Positions 1-6,909 of a stretch of 27,657 nt of DNA are shown piece by piece. Origin of the DNA: a virus; IMG/VR virus record IMGVR_UViG_3300043410_000997, positions 1 through 27,657 of that record. One strand, 5' to 3'. The number at the start of each line of letters is the position of its first letter. Position 1 is the stretch's first letter. The notes below the pieces were generated by a model. It did not search any database, was not told the origin of the DNA, and saw only the letters and a program-made list of their open reading frames with translations. Position numbers and translations under genes: made by a program.

Positions 1-99
1 ATGGAACAGTTTATTCCAGACGGACACCTTGAACATGAAGAATGCGATGACTGCCTCGTTATCCGTACTGTTATCGCCATGATCAAAGACGAGCAGTAG
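1..99 (+). CDS. Small acidic hypothetical protein (32 aa)
   Basis: A 32-residue frame opens with ATG at the first base of the window and ends with TAG directly before the next ATG. It is acidic and has a CDDC pair (C20, C23). Its ribosome binding site would lie outside the window, and the frame could also continue upstream, so it may be an internal ATG of a longer gene. The back-to-back junction with the next gene supports real translation. No family recognised. Confidence 0.45.
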   Translation: MEQFIPDGHLEHEECDDCLVIRTVIAMIKDEQ

Positions 100-333
100 A
101 TGAGTCGAGAAGAACACCTAAGAGAACTTGTCCGTCAGGGGCAAGCACTTTGCCAAGAGGACATTGACCTTGGGGCAAAACAAGAGCGTGAACGCATCAT
201 CAACCATTTGCAGGATGTTGTAAATAATTATCGTCAGCAGCTCAAAGATAAAAACCATGCCGAATGGACATTAGCCACCTATAAGACAGACCTAATAGAA
301 CTCGTAATCAAAACGATTAGGGAGATGGACTGA
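100..333 (+). CDS. Small hypothetical protein, charged helical (77 aa)
   Basis: The ATG follows the stop of the preceding frame directly. The product is very rich in Glu, Arg, Gln and Lys, and is predicted to be almost all alpha-helix. A GAKQERERII segment near residues 25-34 resembles the GRDEERKHIL segment of the next gene, so the two may be diverged tandem paralogs. No known domain recognised. It belongs to a run of small accessory genes upstream of the packaging genes. Confidence 0.6.
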   Translation: MSREEHLRELVRQGQALCQEDIDLGAKQERERIINHLQDVVNNYRQQLKDKNHAEWTLATYKTDLIELVIKTIREMD

Positions 334-545
334 TAGCTTACACCGAGGAACAATACCTGAAGAACACTCTTGACTCGTATCAAACCGGCAGACAGATCGG
401 CAGGGATGAAGAAAGAAAACACATCCTAGAATTGCTTACACAAAACCAACAAGACAATACCTGCAACTGCGGTACACAATGCACCCAATGGGATGCCGGT
501 TTCCAAGAAGCAATAAACCTAATCAAGAAAGACCCCAATGCCTAA
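330..545 (+). CDS. Small hypothetical protein, probable CTG start (about 71 aa)
   Basis: An open frame with no ATG, GTG or TTG near its beginning fills the gap between the preceding gene and the redoxin gene. An AGGGAG ribosome binding site at 319-324 sits 5 bases before a CTG at 330. That CTG overlaps the previous TGA as CTGA, copying the ATGA overlaps used elsewhere here. The protein has a GRQIGRDEERKHIL segment like its upstream neighbour, followed by a CNCGTQC motif that could bind metal. It overlaps the next gene by 8 bases. The start codon is inferred; the frame itself is well supported by lack of any other gene here. Confidence 0.45.
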   Translation: MIAYTEEQYLKNTLDSYQTGRQIGRDEERKHILELLTQNQQDNTCNCGTQCTQWDAGFQEAINLIKKDPNA

Positions 546-792
546 GATTCCAGTCACCGTCTACACCAAATCCAACTGCCCCCAATGCACGATGACGAAA
601 AAGAAGTTCGACCAACTCGGAATCATTTACCAAGAAATAAACCTAGAAGACAACCCCGCCAAAGTCGCTGAGTTCAAAGAGCGTGGTCTAATGGCTGCAC
701 CAATCGTCACCACCGACATCAAAGAATGGTCAGGGTTCAAGCTCGGCAAAATCGAATCACTAGCACACTACCTATTCAGCCAGGAACGCTAA
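538..792 (+). CDS. nrdH: NrdH-like glutaredoxin
   Basis: An 84-residue thioredoxin-fold protein. The redox motif CPQC is at residues 14-17, a cis-Pro segment AAPIV follows near residues 53-57, and a WSGFKLGKI segment matches the NrdH-specific WSGF signature. NrdH redoxins pass electrons from thioredoxin reductase to class Ib ribonucleotide reductase. No nrdE, nrdF or nrdI lies in this window, so it would serve a host enzyme or one encoded elsewhere on the phage genome. The start is a standard ATG overlapping the preceding frame, and its stop overlaps the next ATG. A general glutaredoxin-like role is the alternative. Confidence 0.88.
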   Translation: MPKIPVTVYTKSNCPQCTMTKKKFDQLGIIYQEINLEDNPAKVAEFKERGLMAAPIVTTDIKEWSGFKLGKIESLAHYLFSQER

Positions 793-962
793 TGCCCGTC
801 TACGAATACAAATGCCAAACCTGCACCAACACACGCACAGTCACACACGGCATAGAAGACAACTATCGAGCAACCTGCACTTGCGGCCAACCAATGATCA
901 AGGTCTACTATTCACCACCCATCATCTTCAAAGGAAACGGATGGGCGGCAAAAGAAAAATGA
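792..962 (+). CDS. FmdB-like zinc ribbon protein (56 aa)
   Basis: Begins MPVYEYKCQTC, the typical opening of FmdB/CxxC-CxxC regulatory-type zinc ribbons. Two cysteine pairs, CQTC and CTCG, would bind one zinc. I chose the ATG at 792 (TAATG overlap with the redoxin stop) over an upstream start in the same frame, because the zinc ribbon begins exactly there. Its TGA overlaps the next ATG as ATGA. The molecular role of these small phage proteins is not established. Confidence 0.75.
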   Translation: MPVYEYKCQTCTNTRTVTHGIEDNYRATCTCGQPMIKVYYSPPIIFKGNGWAAKEK

Positions 963-1288
963 AATTCCCCAAACCCTGCCTAGACTGCGGAACACTCTCA
1001 CTAGGTAACCGCTGCCCAACACATCAACAAGCAGTAGAAGACAGACACAACATAAGACGCGCAATCGTCAAACAAACCACAGGCCAATACTCAGGCAACT
1101 ACCAACGACTAGCCAAAATCATTCGCCAAACCACAATCATCTGCGCCATCTGCGGTGACGGAGCAAGACACAACGACCCCTGGCAAGCCGACCACAAAGA
1201 CCCATCCACACCAGTCAACAACCTAGAACAACTCCAAGGCGTACATGCATCCTGCAACCGCGCCAAAAGCAACAAACCCTCCACATGA
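959..1288 (+). CDS. HNH endonuclease next to terminase
   Basis: A 109-residue protein starting at the ATGA overlap at 959. A CxxC pair (CLDC) with further Cys and His lies at the N-terminus. The HNH core follows: CAIC, then ADHKDP with the catalytic His, then the N...H..CN motif in NNLEQLQGVHASCN. HNH genes immediately upstream of the small terminase gene are common in cos-type phages, where the protein works with terminase to nick DNA during packaging. Position and length fit that role. A longer start at 812 exists in the same frame but would overlap the zinc ribbon gene almost completely. Confidence 0.85.
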   Translation: MKFPKPCLDCGTLSLGNRCPTHQQAVEDRHNIRRAIVKQTTGQYSGNYQRLAKIIRQTTIICAICGDGARHNDPWQADHKDPSTPVNNLEQLQGVHASCNRAKSNKPST

Positions 1289-1398
1289 AAACGAGGGTAG
1301 GGGGGTAGATTCTGACAAACGCACCAAAGCCAAACCCCGAAGCCCGTTGGTGACGGCTGTCGGAAGTTCAAAACCTTGAAAAATGCTAGGGTTGAATC
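1289..1398 (+). other. Non-coding packaging-region gap, candidate cos site
   Basis: A 110-base gap between the HNH gene and the small terminase gene. It opens with a G-run (GGGTAGGGGGGTAG near 1298-1311), then a small hairpin CCGT/ACGG. AGGG at 1389-1392 is the ribosome binding site for the terminase gene. Cos sites of HNH-containing phages often lie here, but I cannot define the cut positions. Confidence 0.3.
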
Positions 1399-1836
1399 AT
1401 GCCTAATCCACCGAAGCCAGCTGAGTTGAAGATTTTGCAGGGCAATCCTGGTCAACATAAAATCCGTACTAATGATGCTTTAGCCCCGCTTGAGTATGGC
1501 TATACCGAACCTTTGCGTCCGCTTGGTGAGGTTGGCCAACAGTTTTGGGATTCTATTTTTGGTGCGGGTGAGTTGTGGATCAGTATTAAGACTGATACGG
1601 CTTTGGTGCAGATGGTTTGTGAGCAACTTGACAGGCGTGAGCGGTTGCGTCAGGTTTGGGAACTTGACCCGACTGATCGTGCAGCGAACATGAGTTTGAA
1701 TGAGGCTGAGAAGCAGATTATTCAGGGTTTCTCTTTGCTTGGGTTCTCGCCGGCTGACCGTACTCGTTTAGGTTTGGTTTCGGCTAAGACTAAGAGCAAG
1801 CTTGAGGAACTGATGGCGAGGAAGAATGCCCGCTAG
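1399..1836 (+). CDS. terS: Terminase small subunit (P27 family)
   Basis: A 145-residue protein with the characteristic P27-family opening MPNPPKPAELKILQGNPG. Small terminase binds the packaging site of phage DNA and presents it to the large subunit. The central part is helical, and the C-terminal helix is rich in Lys and Arg. The ATG has AGGG 6 bases upstream. The 3' end overlaps the large subunit gene by 11 bases, indicating coupled translation. Length matches the family. Confidence 0.92.
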   Translation: MPNPPKPAELKILQGNPGQHKIRTNDALAPLEYGYTEPLRPLGEVGQQFWDSIFGAGELWISIKTDTALVQMVCEQLDRRERLRQVWELDPTDRAANMSLNEAEKQIIQGFSLLGFSPADRTRLGLVSAKTKSKLEELMARKNAR

Positions 1837-3349
1837 TTGGCCACCTCGCTGGCTGACTCCTGTTGACCCTGACGCTATTGTGCGGGGTGATGGGGATTAT
1901 GCAGCCGATTTTGCTGAGTTGTTTGGCACTATCGGTAAGGATGGTGTGGCTGGTCGTGCTGGTGAGCCTCTAGTTTTGCGACCTTGGCAGCGTGAGTTAT
2001 TGCGGTGTTTGTATGCTCGTGACGAAGCGGGTGGCCTAATGGCTCAGACGGCTTTAATCGGTATGCCTCGTAAGAATGGTAAGTCAGCTCTTTCTAGTGC
2101 CGCCATCGGGCTATACAGCCTCTTAGCGGAGGGTATTAACGGTGGTGAGGTCGTTGCCGTAGCTGCCGAAAAGGAACAGGCTCGCATCGTTTTTGGTGAA
2201 GCGAAACGCATGGTCGAAAACTCAGAGTTGAACGACCTGGTCGAAGTGTATAAAGATTCAATCTTTGTACCGGCTACGCACTCAGTCTTCAAGGTTGTTT
2301 CGGCCGAAGCCTACTCTAAGGAAGGTTTGAACCCTAGCCGAGTCATCATGGATGAACTTCATGCACATAAGAACCGCGACTTGTTTGATGTGTTCTCGCT
2401 CGCTATGGGTAACCGAGGCAAAATCGGTCAGTTAGTGGCCATCACTACGGCTGGTGTGAAGTCTGATACGACTGGCCAAGACTCAATCGCTTACAGTCTT
2501 TACCAGTATGGGCAAAAGGTTGCTCGTGGTGAAGTAGTTGACTCATCGTTCTTTATGGCTTGGTGGGAAGCGAACCCTGACGCTGATCATCGTGACCCTG
2601 AAGCTTGGCGTGAAGCTAATCCTGGTTTTGGTGACATTGTGACTGAGGAAGACTTTGCTTCGTCTGTTCGCCGTACTCCTGAAGCCGAGTTCCGCACTAA
2701 ACGCTTGAATCAATGGGTGTCTTCTCAAATCAGTTGGTTGCCTAACGGCGCGTGGCAGCCTTTGGAAGCCGATGTGGACATTCGTGACCAAGAGATTATG
2801 TTGGGCTTTGACGGGTCGTTTAGTGGCGATACAAGCGTTATTGTGGGCTGTACCGTACCCGAAGGCGATGAGAAACCCCATGTTTTCTTAGTGAAGGCTT
2901 GGGAAAAAGACGAAAACATCCATGACGATACTTGGCGAGTACCTATTCAGGATGTTGAAGAAGCCATTATTGAGTTTTGTTCGACTCATAAAGTGCGTGA
3001 AGTTGCTTGTGACCCGTTCCGTTGGCAGCGTTCTATGGAAGTTTTAGCCGATGCTGGTATTCCAATCGTTGAGTATCCGTCTACATCTGCCCGCCGAATG
3101 GTCACTTCTTGTGCAAAGTTCTTCGATTATGTGACTGATAAACGCATGACGCATGACGGAAATCCTATGATTGCCCGGCATTTAGATAACGCTGTAACCA
3201 AGACTGATGCTCTCGGTGTGCGTATCGTGAAAGAGAATCGTGCGTCTAGCCGCCGTATCGACTGTGCTGTTGCAGCGGTCATTGCTTTAGATCGTGCAAC
3301 GAGCGGTAAACTTGAAACACAGGTTATACCTGAGTTCTTTTCTTTCTAA
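1826..3349 (+). CDS. terL: Terminase large subunit
   Basis: A 507-residue DNA packaging ATPase and nuclease. An N-terminal segment LRPWQRELLR is followed by the Walker A motif GMPRKNGKS near residues 79-87. The Walker B motif RVIMDE lies near 172-177. The C-terminal RNase H-like nuclease shows its acidic residues in GFDGSFSGD (about 328-335), ACDPFRW (about 395-401) and RIDCAVAA (about 478-485). It is full length, with no visible damage. The protein drives DNA into the prohead through the portal, encoded two genes downstream. Confidence 0.96.
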   Translation: MPASWPPRWLTPVDPDAIVRGDGDYAADFAELFGTIGKDGVAGRAGEPLVLRPWQRELLRCLYARDEAGGLMAQTALIGMPRKNGKSALSSAAIGLYSLLAEGINGGEVVAVAAEKEQARIVFGEAKRMVENSELNDLVEVYKDSIFVPATHSVFKVVSAEAYSKEGLNPSRVIMDELHAHKNRDLFDVFSLAMGNRGKIGQLVAITTAGVKSDTTGQDSIAYSLYQYGQKVARGEVVDSSFFMAWWEANPDADHRDPEAWREANPGFGDIVTEEDFASSVRRTPEAEFRTKRLNQWVSSQISWLPNGAWQPLEADVDIRDQEIMLGFDGSFSGDTSVIVGCTVPEGDEKPHVFLVKAWEKDENIHDDTWRVPIQDVEEAIIEFCSTHKVREVACDPFRWQRSMEVLADAGIPIVEYPSTSARRMVTSCAKFFDYVTDKRMTHDGNPMIARHLDNAVTKTDALGVRIVKENRASSRRIDCAVAAVIALDRATSGKLETQVIPEFFSF

Positions 3350-3358
3350 GGTGCGGTT

Positions 3359-3496
3359 ATGGTTGCTACGATTCTCCAAATTGCCGGTATCGGTTTGGTT
3401 GCTTTAGGTGCAGGGCTTTGGTTGCCCCCGCTCGGTGTTGTCGTTGCGGGTATTGGAGTGCTTTTATTCGGCCTTGCGCTGGAAAGGTCTAAGTAA
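3359..3496 (+). CDS. Small membrane protein between terminase and portal (45 aa)
   Basis: A 45-residue frame starting ATG at 3359 and ending TAA at 3494-3496, where it overlaps the portal ATG (TAATG). The product is nearly all hydrophobic: two membrane segments split by a WLPP turn (residues 21-24), then a short charged tail ALERSK. Similar tiny membrane proteins are found at this position in several actinobacterial phages. The function is unknown; a link to prohead assembly at the membrane or to superinfection control would be speculation. Confidence 0.7.
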   Translation: MVATILQIAGIGLVALGAGLWLPPLGVVVAGIGVLLFGLALERSK

Positions 3497-4788
3497 TGCT
3501 CAACAACTTGATTGAGAATCGTGCCATCAACTTCCAAACTGTTTGGGGTGCTGGTGGTGACTTGGCTATGGCGAATAACGCTGGAGTCATTGTCAACAAC
3601 AAGACTGCGTTTGAGATTGTTGCTTTCACTTCCGCCGTTAGCCTGATTGCTGACACTATTTCGACCCTGCCAGTTGACTGCTTCGTGCGTAATAACGGTG
3701 ACCGTAAGCCTTACCGACCTAAGCCAGCTTGGGTTGACCAGCCAGATGTCGACCAAACTAAGGCCGGTCACTACAACTCTGTTCTCGTAAGCCTGATGGT
3801 TGACGGTAACGCTTTCGTGCGAGTCTTCAGGGATCGTGCTGGCGAAGTCGTGAACCTTGTTTGCCTTGACCCTAGCACCGTAACTGTGAAGCGTAACGCT
3901 CTCGGTCGCAAGATTTTCGAGGTCGTAGGCGAAGACAAAGCTTTAGACGCTACTGACTTAATGCACATTACTGACTTGCTTGAGCCTGGTGCTTTGCGTG
4001 GCATGAGTCGTGTAACCCGTTTGGCTGATGCTCTTGGTGTTGCTACTGCTTTGCAACAGTATGCGGCTCGTTTCTTCGGTCAGGGTGCTTCGATGTCGGG
4101 TGTCATTGAGTATCCAGGTGCGCTTTCGGCACAACAGGCCAAGGATTTGTCTGACGCATTTGACGCACGTCACCGAGGTCTTTCCCGCGCTCACCGTACC
4201 GGCGTTATTTCGGGTGGTGCAAAGTTCAGTTCGACTCAGGTCACTAACGATGCTGCACAGTTCCTAGAGTCACGCCGTTTCGCTGTTGAGGAAATCGCTC
4301 GCCTCTATAACATTCCGTTGAGCATGATGGGTGTTCCAGGTACTCAGTCTTATGCTTCGGTTGAACAGAACGCCATTCAGTTCGTTACTCACACTCTGCG
4401 CCCTTACATTGAGAAACTTGAGTGGTCGTACAGCCGTCTATTGCCCGATAGTGCCTTCTTGAAGTTCAATGTGGATGGTTTGCTTCGCGGTGACTTCAAC
4501 AGCCGTATTCAGGCTTACAGCGTTGCTATTCAGGGCGGTTGGGAGTCAATCAACGACATTCGCCGTCTTGAAGATCAGTCACCAGTTGAGGGTGGCGATG
4601 TTTATCGTGTACCACTAGCCAATGTGAACCTGTCGGCTGCTGACATTCCTGAAATGGAAGGTAAAGTCGGTATGGCTACTGCCCTCATTGAAGCAGGTTT
4701 CGACCCCGCCGATGTTATGGCAAAGCTCGGTCTGCCAGCGATTCAGCACGATGGCGGCATTCCAACTACGCTTCAGGCTGGTGCTTAG
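3496..4788 (+). CDS. Portal protein (HK97 family)
   Basis: A 430-residue portal protein. The order (after terminase, before protease and capsid) and motifs fit the HK97-type portal family: the N-terminal segment FEIVAFTSAVSLIADTISTLPV, a central LYNIPLSMMG segment, and the downstream ASVEQNAIQFVTHTLRPYIEKLE helix. Twelve copies form the ring at one head vertex through which DNA enters and the tail attaches. The ATG overlaps the stop of the small membrane protein by one base. Confidence 0.95.
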   Translation: MLNNLIENRAINFQTVWGAGGDLAMANNAGVIVNNKTAFEIVAFTSAVSLIADTISTLPVDCFVRNNGDRKPYRPKPAWVDQPDVDQTKAGHYNSVLVSLMVDGNAFVRVFRDRAGEVVNLVCLDPSTVTVKRNALGRKIFEVVGEDKALDATDLMHITDLLEPGALRGMSRVTRLADALGVATALQQYAARFFGQGASMSGVIEYPGALSAQQAKDLSDAFDARHRGLSRAHRTGVISGGAKFSSTQVTNDAAQFLESRRFAVEEIARLYNIPLSMMGVPGTQSYASVEQNAIQFVTHTLRPYIEKLEWSYSRLLPDSAFLKFNVDGLLRGDFNSRIQAYSVAIQGGWESINDIRRLEDQSPVEGGDVYRVPLANVNLSAADIPEMEGKVGMATALIEAGFDPADVMAKLGLPAIQHDGGIPTTLQAGA

Positions 4789-5048
4789 TGGCTATTACGA
4801 CTGGCCAGATTCTAGTCGGTACTACACCGACTCAAATCGATGGCACTTCAAACAGCAACTTCAAAATCCACATCCATAACCTTGATAACACAGATACTTT
4901 GTACATCGGTAATGGTGATGTAACCGTTAGTGACGGTTTGGGTTTGCCAAAACTTGATTCGCTTGAGTTGAACTGTTATCCAGGTGAAAGCATTTGGGTA
5001 GTTTCGCCTAAAGCTGGTCATTTAGTTTCTTGGCTGAAGCAGGTTTAA
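4788..5048 (+). CDS. Small probable virion protein (86 aa)
   Basis: GTG start overlapping the portal TAG (TAGTG). The product has no hydrophobic signal, is rich in Thr, Asn, Gly and Asp, and looks like a compact beta-sandwich: the pattern IHIHNLDNTDTLYIGNGDVT resembles small beta-rich head or fibre proteins. Its place between portal and protease and its ungapped junctions point to a head-associated protein. A decoration or minor head role is inference. Confidence 0.7.
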   Translation: MAITTGQILVGTTPTQIDGTSNSNFKIHIHNLDNTDTLYIGNGDVTVSDGLGLPKLDSLELNCYPGESIWVVSPKAGHLVSWLKQV

Positions 5049-6590
5049 ATGCCGTATTCGATTACTGATAAGAACCCTGACTGCAATGGTTGGGCTGTTG
5101 TTGATCCTGATAATAAGGTTTTCGGTTGTCATTTGACTAAGGCTTCGGCTATTAAGCAGGCTGTTGCTATTAGTTTGGCTACTGATGAACCGTTTGTTGG
5201 TGAGCGTAAAGCTGACGGTAACCCTATTGTCATTGTGGACATTGATGGCACTCTGATTTATAGTGGCCGACTTAGCCAGCGAGTCTATGAATACGCTAAG
5301 AGTCTTGAGGGTGCGATTTACATTGTCACCGGTAGACCAGAGTCAGAGCGTGACGCTACGGCATCCGAACTGCATGATTTAGGTGTGTCTTACAGTCGTT
5401 TGATTATGAATCCAGGTTCAACAAGCGATTCGGTAGACTATAAAAAGGCTACTGCTGAGAAGTTGCTTGAAACTTTTAATGTTGTTGCCGCTATTGAGAA
5501 TAACCCTGATGCGCTTCGTGCGTATCGTTCGCTTGGTATTGATGCTATTGATCCTGCATCGATTCCAGAACAGAAGGCATTTATGACTGAACAAACCCGC
5601 GCACTACCGAGCGAAGTTGCTCTAGGTGATTTCGTTGCTTGGCTGGTACAGACTGAGGCTTTTGCTGGTCAGATTGTAGGCCTTGAGGGTGACATGGCTA
5701 AGGTCATGTTGTGGGATGACGAGGAAGATTGCTGGTCACCTATGGGCGTTGAAGCGAATGTTGCTATCAGTGAGTTGAAGGTCATTGATCCGCTGGTCGT
5801 AGAAGAAATGCCTACGCTAACCGAATCAAGCATTATTCCTACTCGCAGTAAGTGGTTGAACGCTGCTTACGCTATCAAGGCTCGTATCGAAGACGGTACT
5901 CCTGAAGCCCGTTCGCTAGGCAAGCACGAGATTCGCACTAAGCAGATGGAACTTCGTGCTATCGGTGATGGCATGACTTTTGAAGGTTATGCAGCCGTAT
6001 TCAACAGCCCTAGCGAGCCACTACCTTTCACCGAGATTGTTGCACCAGGAGCGTTCGCTCGTTCGTTGAAGTCACGCAACCGAATGATGTTGCTTTGGAA
6101 TCACGACACCAACGAGCCACTAGCCAGCACTCGTAACGGTTCGCTCCGCATGGTCGAAGACGCTACCGGTCTGAAGGTAACCGCTACCCTGCCTGATACT
6201 ACTCGTGGTCGTGATGTGGCCGAACTTGTGCGTACCGGTGTCATTGATTCGATGTCGTTTGGTTTCAGCGTGAAAAAGGATTCGTGGTCGACTGATGGTC
6301 AGACCCGTACCTTGCAAGATGTAACGCTCTACGAAGTGAGCCTTGTCAGCCAGCCAGCCTATGAGGGTACTGCGGGTAAGACTTCGGTTCGTGAAGCAGG
6401 TATCGATGCAGATGCTCTTGCTGATGCCCTCCAGCGTCTAGAAACTGGTGAGGAACTTTCCCGCGATCAGGCAACTATCATTAATCAGATAGTTGATAAA
6501 CTAAAGACCCCTGAAGAAGTAGACGCTATCGAAGCAGACCTGCTTGCTTTGAAGAAGAAGAAACTTGAGATTATGGAGATGTCTGCGTGA
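5049..6590 (+). CDS. Prohead protease fused to HAD-like phosphatase and SH3-like domain
   Basis: A 513-residue multidomain protein. Residues 1-50 form a small domain (DCNGWAVVDPDNKVFGCHLTK) also seen on other phage head proteases. Residues about 58-172 form a HAD-type phosphatase: VDIDGTL with D64 and D66, VTGRPE with T94, K132/K133, and IENNPDA around 149-155. Residues about 186-250 look like an SH3-like barrel. Residues about 293-450 are the U35 prohead protease, with H352 in WNHD and S403 in SMSFGF. The tail after 450 is charged and helical. The protease matures the capsid and clears scaffold. What the phosphatase acts on is unknown. It starts at an ATG directly after the preceding stop. 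Confidence 0.9.
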   Translation: MPYSITDKNPDCNGWAVVDPDNKVFGCHLTKASAIKQAVAISLATDEPFVGERKADGNPIVIVDIDGTLIYSGRLSQRVYEYAKSLEGAIYIVTGRPESERDATASELHDLGVSYSRLIMNPGSTSDSVDYKKATAEKLLETFNVVAAIENNPDALRAYRSLGIDAIDPASIPEQKAFMTEQTRALPSEVALGDFVAWLVQTEAFAGQIVGLEGDMAKVMLWDDEEDCWSPMGVEANVAISELKVIDPLVVEEMPTLTESSIIPTRSKWLNAAYAIKARIEDGTPEARSLGKHEIRTKQMELRAIGDGMTFEGYAAVFNSPSEPLPFTEIVAPGAFARSLKSRNRMMLLWNHDTNEPLASTRNGSLRMVEDATGLKVTATLPDTTRGRDVAELVRTGVIDSMSFGFSVKKDSWSTDGQTRTLQDVTLYEVSLVSQPAYEGTAGKTSVREAGIDADALADALQRLETGEELSRDQATIINQIVDKLKTPEEVDAIEADLLALKKKKLEIMEMSA

Positions 6591-6748
6591 GTTACTCAAA
6601 GGCTGAAATCCTCGCTGCTGTCGCTGTCGTTCGTGACCTTGCCGGTAACCCTGATGTTGGTGTTATTGCAGAGTTCCTAAACGATATTGAAAAGTCTTCC
6701 ACACCGGCCAAAGAAGTTCGCGTTGTGGATGCTAAGGAAAACCGCTAG
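6587..6748 (+). CDS. Small hypothetical protein (53 aa)
   Basis: GTG at 6587 overlaps the protease stop as GTGA. The product is 53 residues: a helical N-terminal half (SYSKAEILAAVAVVRDLAG) and a charged C-terminus (KEVRVVDAKENR). Translational coupling and head-operon position support a real gene. Short proteins with similar basic tails occur at this place in other HK97-like phages, but no function is known to me. Its stop codon lies at the edge of a hairpin. Confidence 0.65.
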   Translation: MSYSKAEILAAVAVVRDLAGNPDVGVIAEFLNDIEKSSTPAKEVRVVDAKENR

Positions 6749-6768
6749 TTTCCCCTTCCTAAGCGGTT
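6740..6768 (+). other. Hairpin overlapping the stop of the upstream gene
   Basis: AACCGCT (6740-6746) pairs perfectly with AGCGGTT (6762-6768) around a pyrimidine-rich 15-base loop. It directly precedes the terminator stem, whose 15-base loop is also pyrimidine-rich, so the two hairpins stand in tandem. It may stabilise the 3' end of the upstream transcript. Confidence 0.5.
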
Positions 6769-6770
6769 TC

Positions 6771-6815
6771 GACCCTGCCAGAGTTCCTTCCTTTCGCTGG
6801 CAGGGTCTTTCCTTT
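6771..6815 (+). terminator. Intrinsic terminator before capsid unit
   Basis: An 11-bp perfect stem, GACCCTGCCAG (6771-6781) with CTGGCAGGGTC (6797-6807), is followed by TTTCCTTT. It would end the packaging/portal/protease transcript and so isolate the capsid gene behind it. Confidence 0.8.
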
Positions 6816-6823
6816 GCTAAAAT
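6815..6823 (+). promoter_or_regulatory. Candidate extended -10 promoter for the capsid unit
   Basis: TGCTAAAAT reads as an extended -10 element (TGN then TAAAAT) immediately after the terminator. No convincing -35 box is present at the usual spacing. Transcription would begin near 6830 and cover the leader, the tmRNA-like RNA and the capsid gene. The terminator in front makes a new promoter here necessary for capsid expression. Confidence 0.5.
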
Positions 6824-6829
6824 AGACTC

Positions 6830-6909
6830 AAGCGCCCGCCCAAGCCTCTCAACGATGCGCACCTGGCTCACTTTGTGAGTGCTGATCTAGACAGTAGCGG
6901 GCTTCTTAT
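6830..6909 (+). promoter_or_regulatory. Structured leader upstream of the tmRNA-like RNA
   Basis: No credible coding frame. GCCCGC (6834-6839) can pair with GCGGGC (6897-6902), enclosing about 57 bases, and inside this a hairpin CTCAC/GTGAG (6867-6871 with 6875-6879) closes a TTT loop. The outer stem ends a few bases before the 5' end of the tmRNA-like element. It may be a separate folding domain or a precursor piece removed during 5' processing. Confidence 0.4.

Noticed and set aside
812-958. Longer N-terminus for the terminase-linked HNH protein
   Set aside because: It would overlap nearly all of the zinc ribbon gene; the ATGA junction at 959 and the CxxC start fit the shorter form.
6687-6878. 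Plus-strand open frame across the terminator and promoter region
   Set aside because: It overlaps a coupled small gene, runs through an 11-bp terminator stem and has no ribosome binding site.
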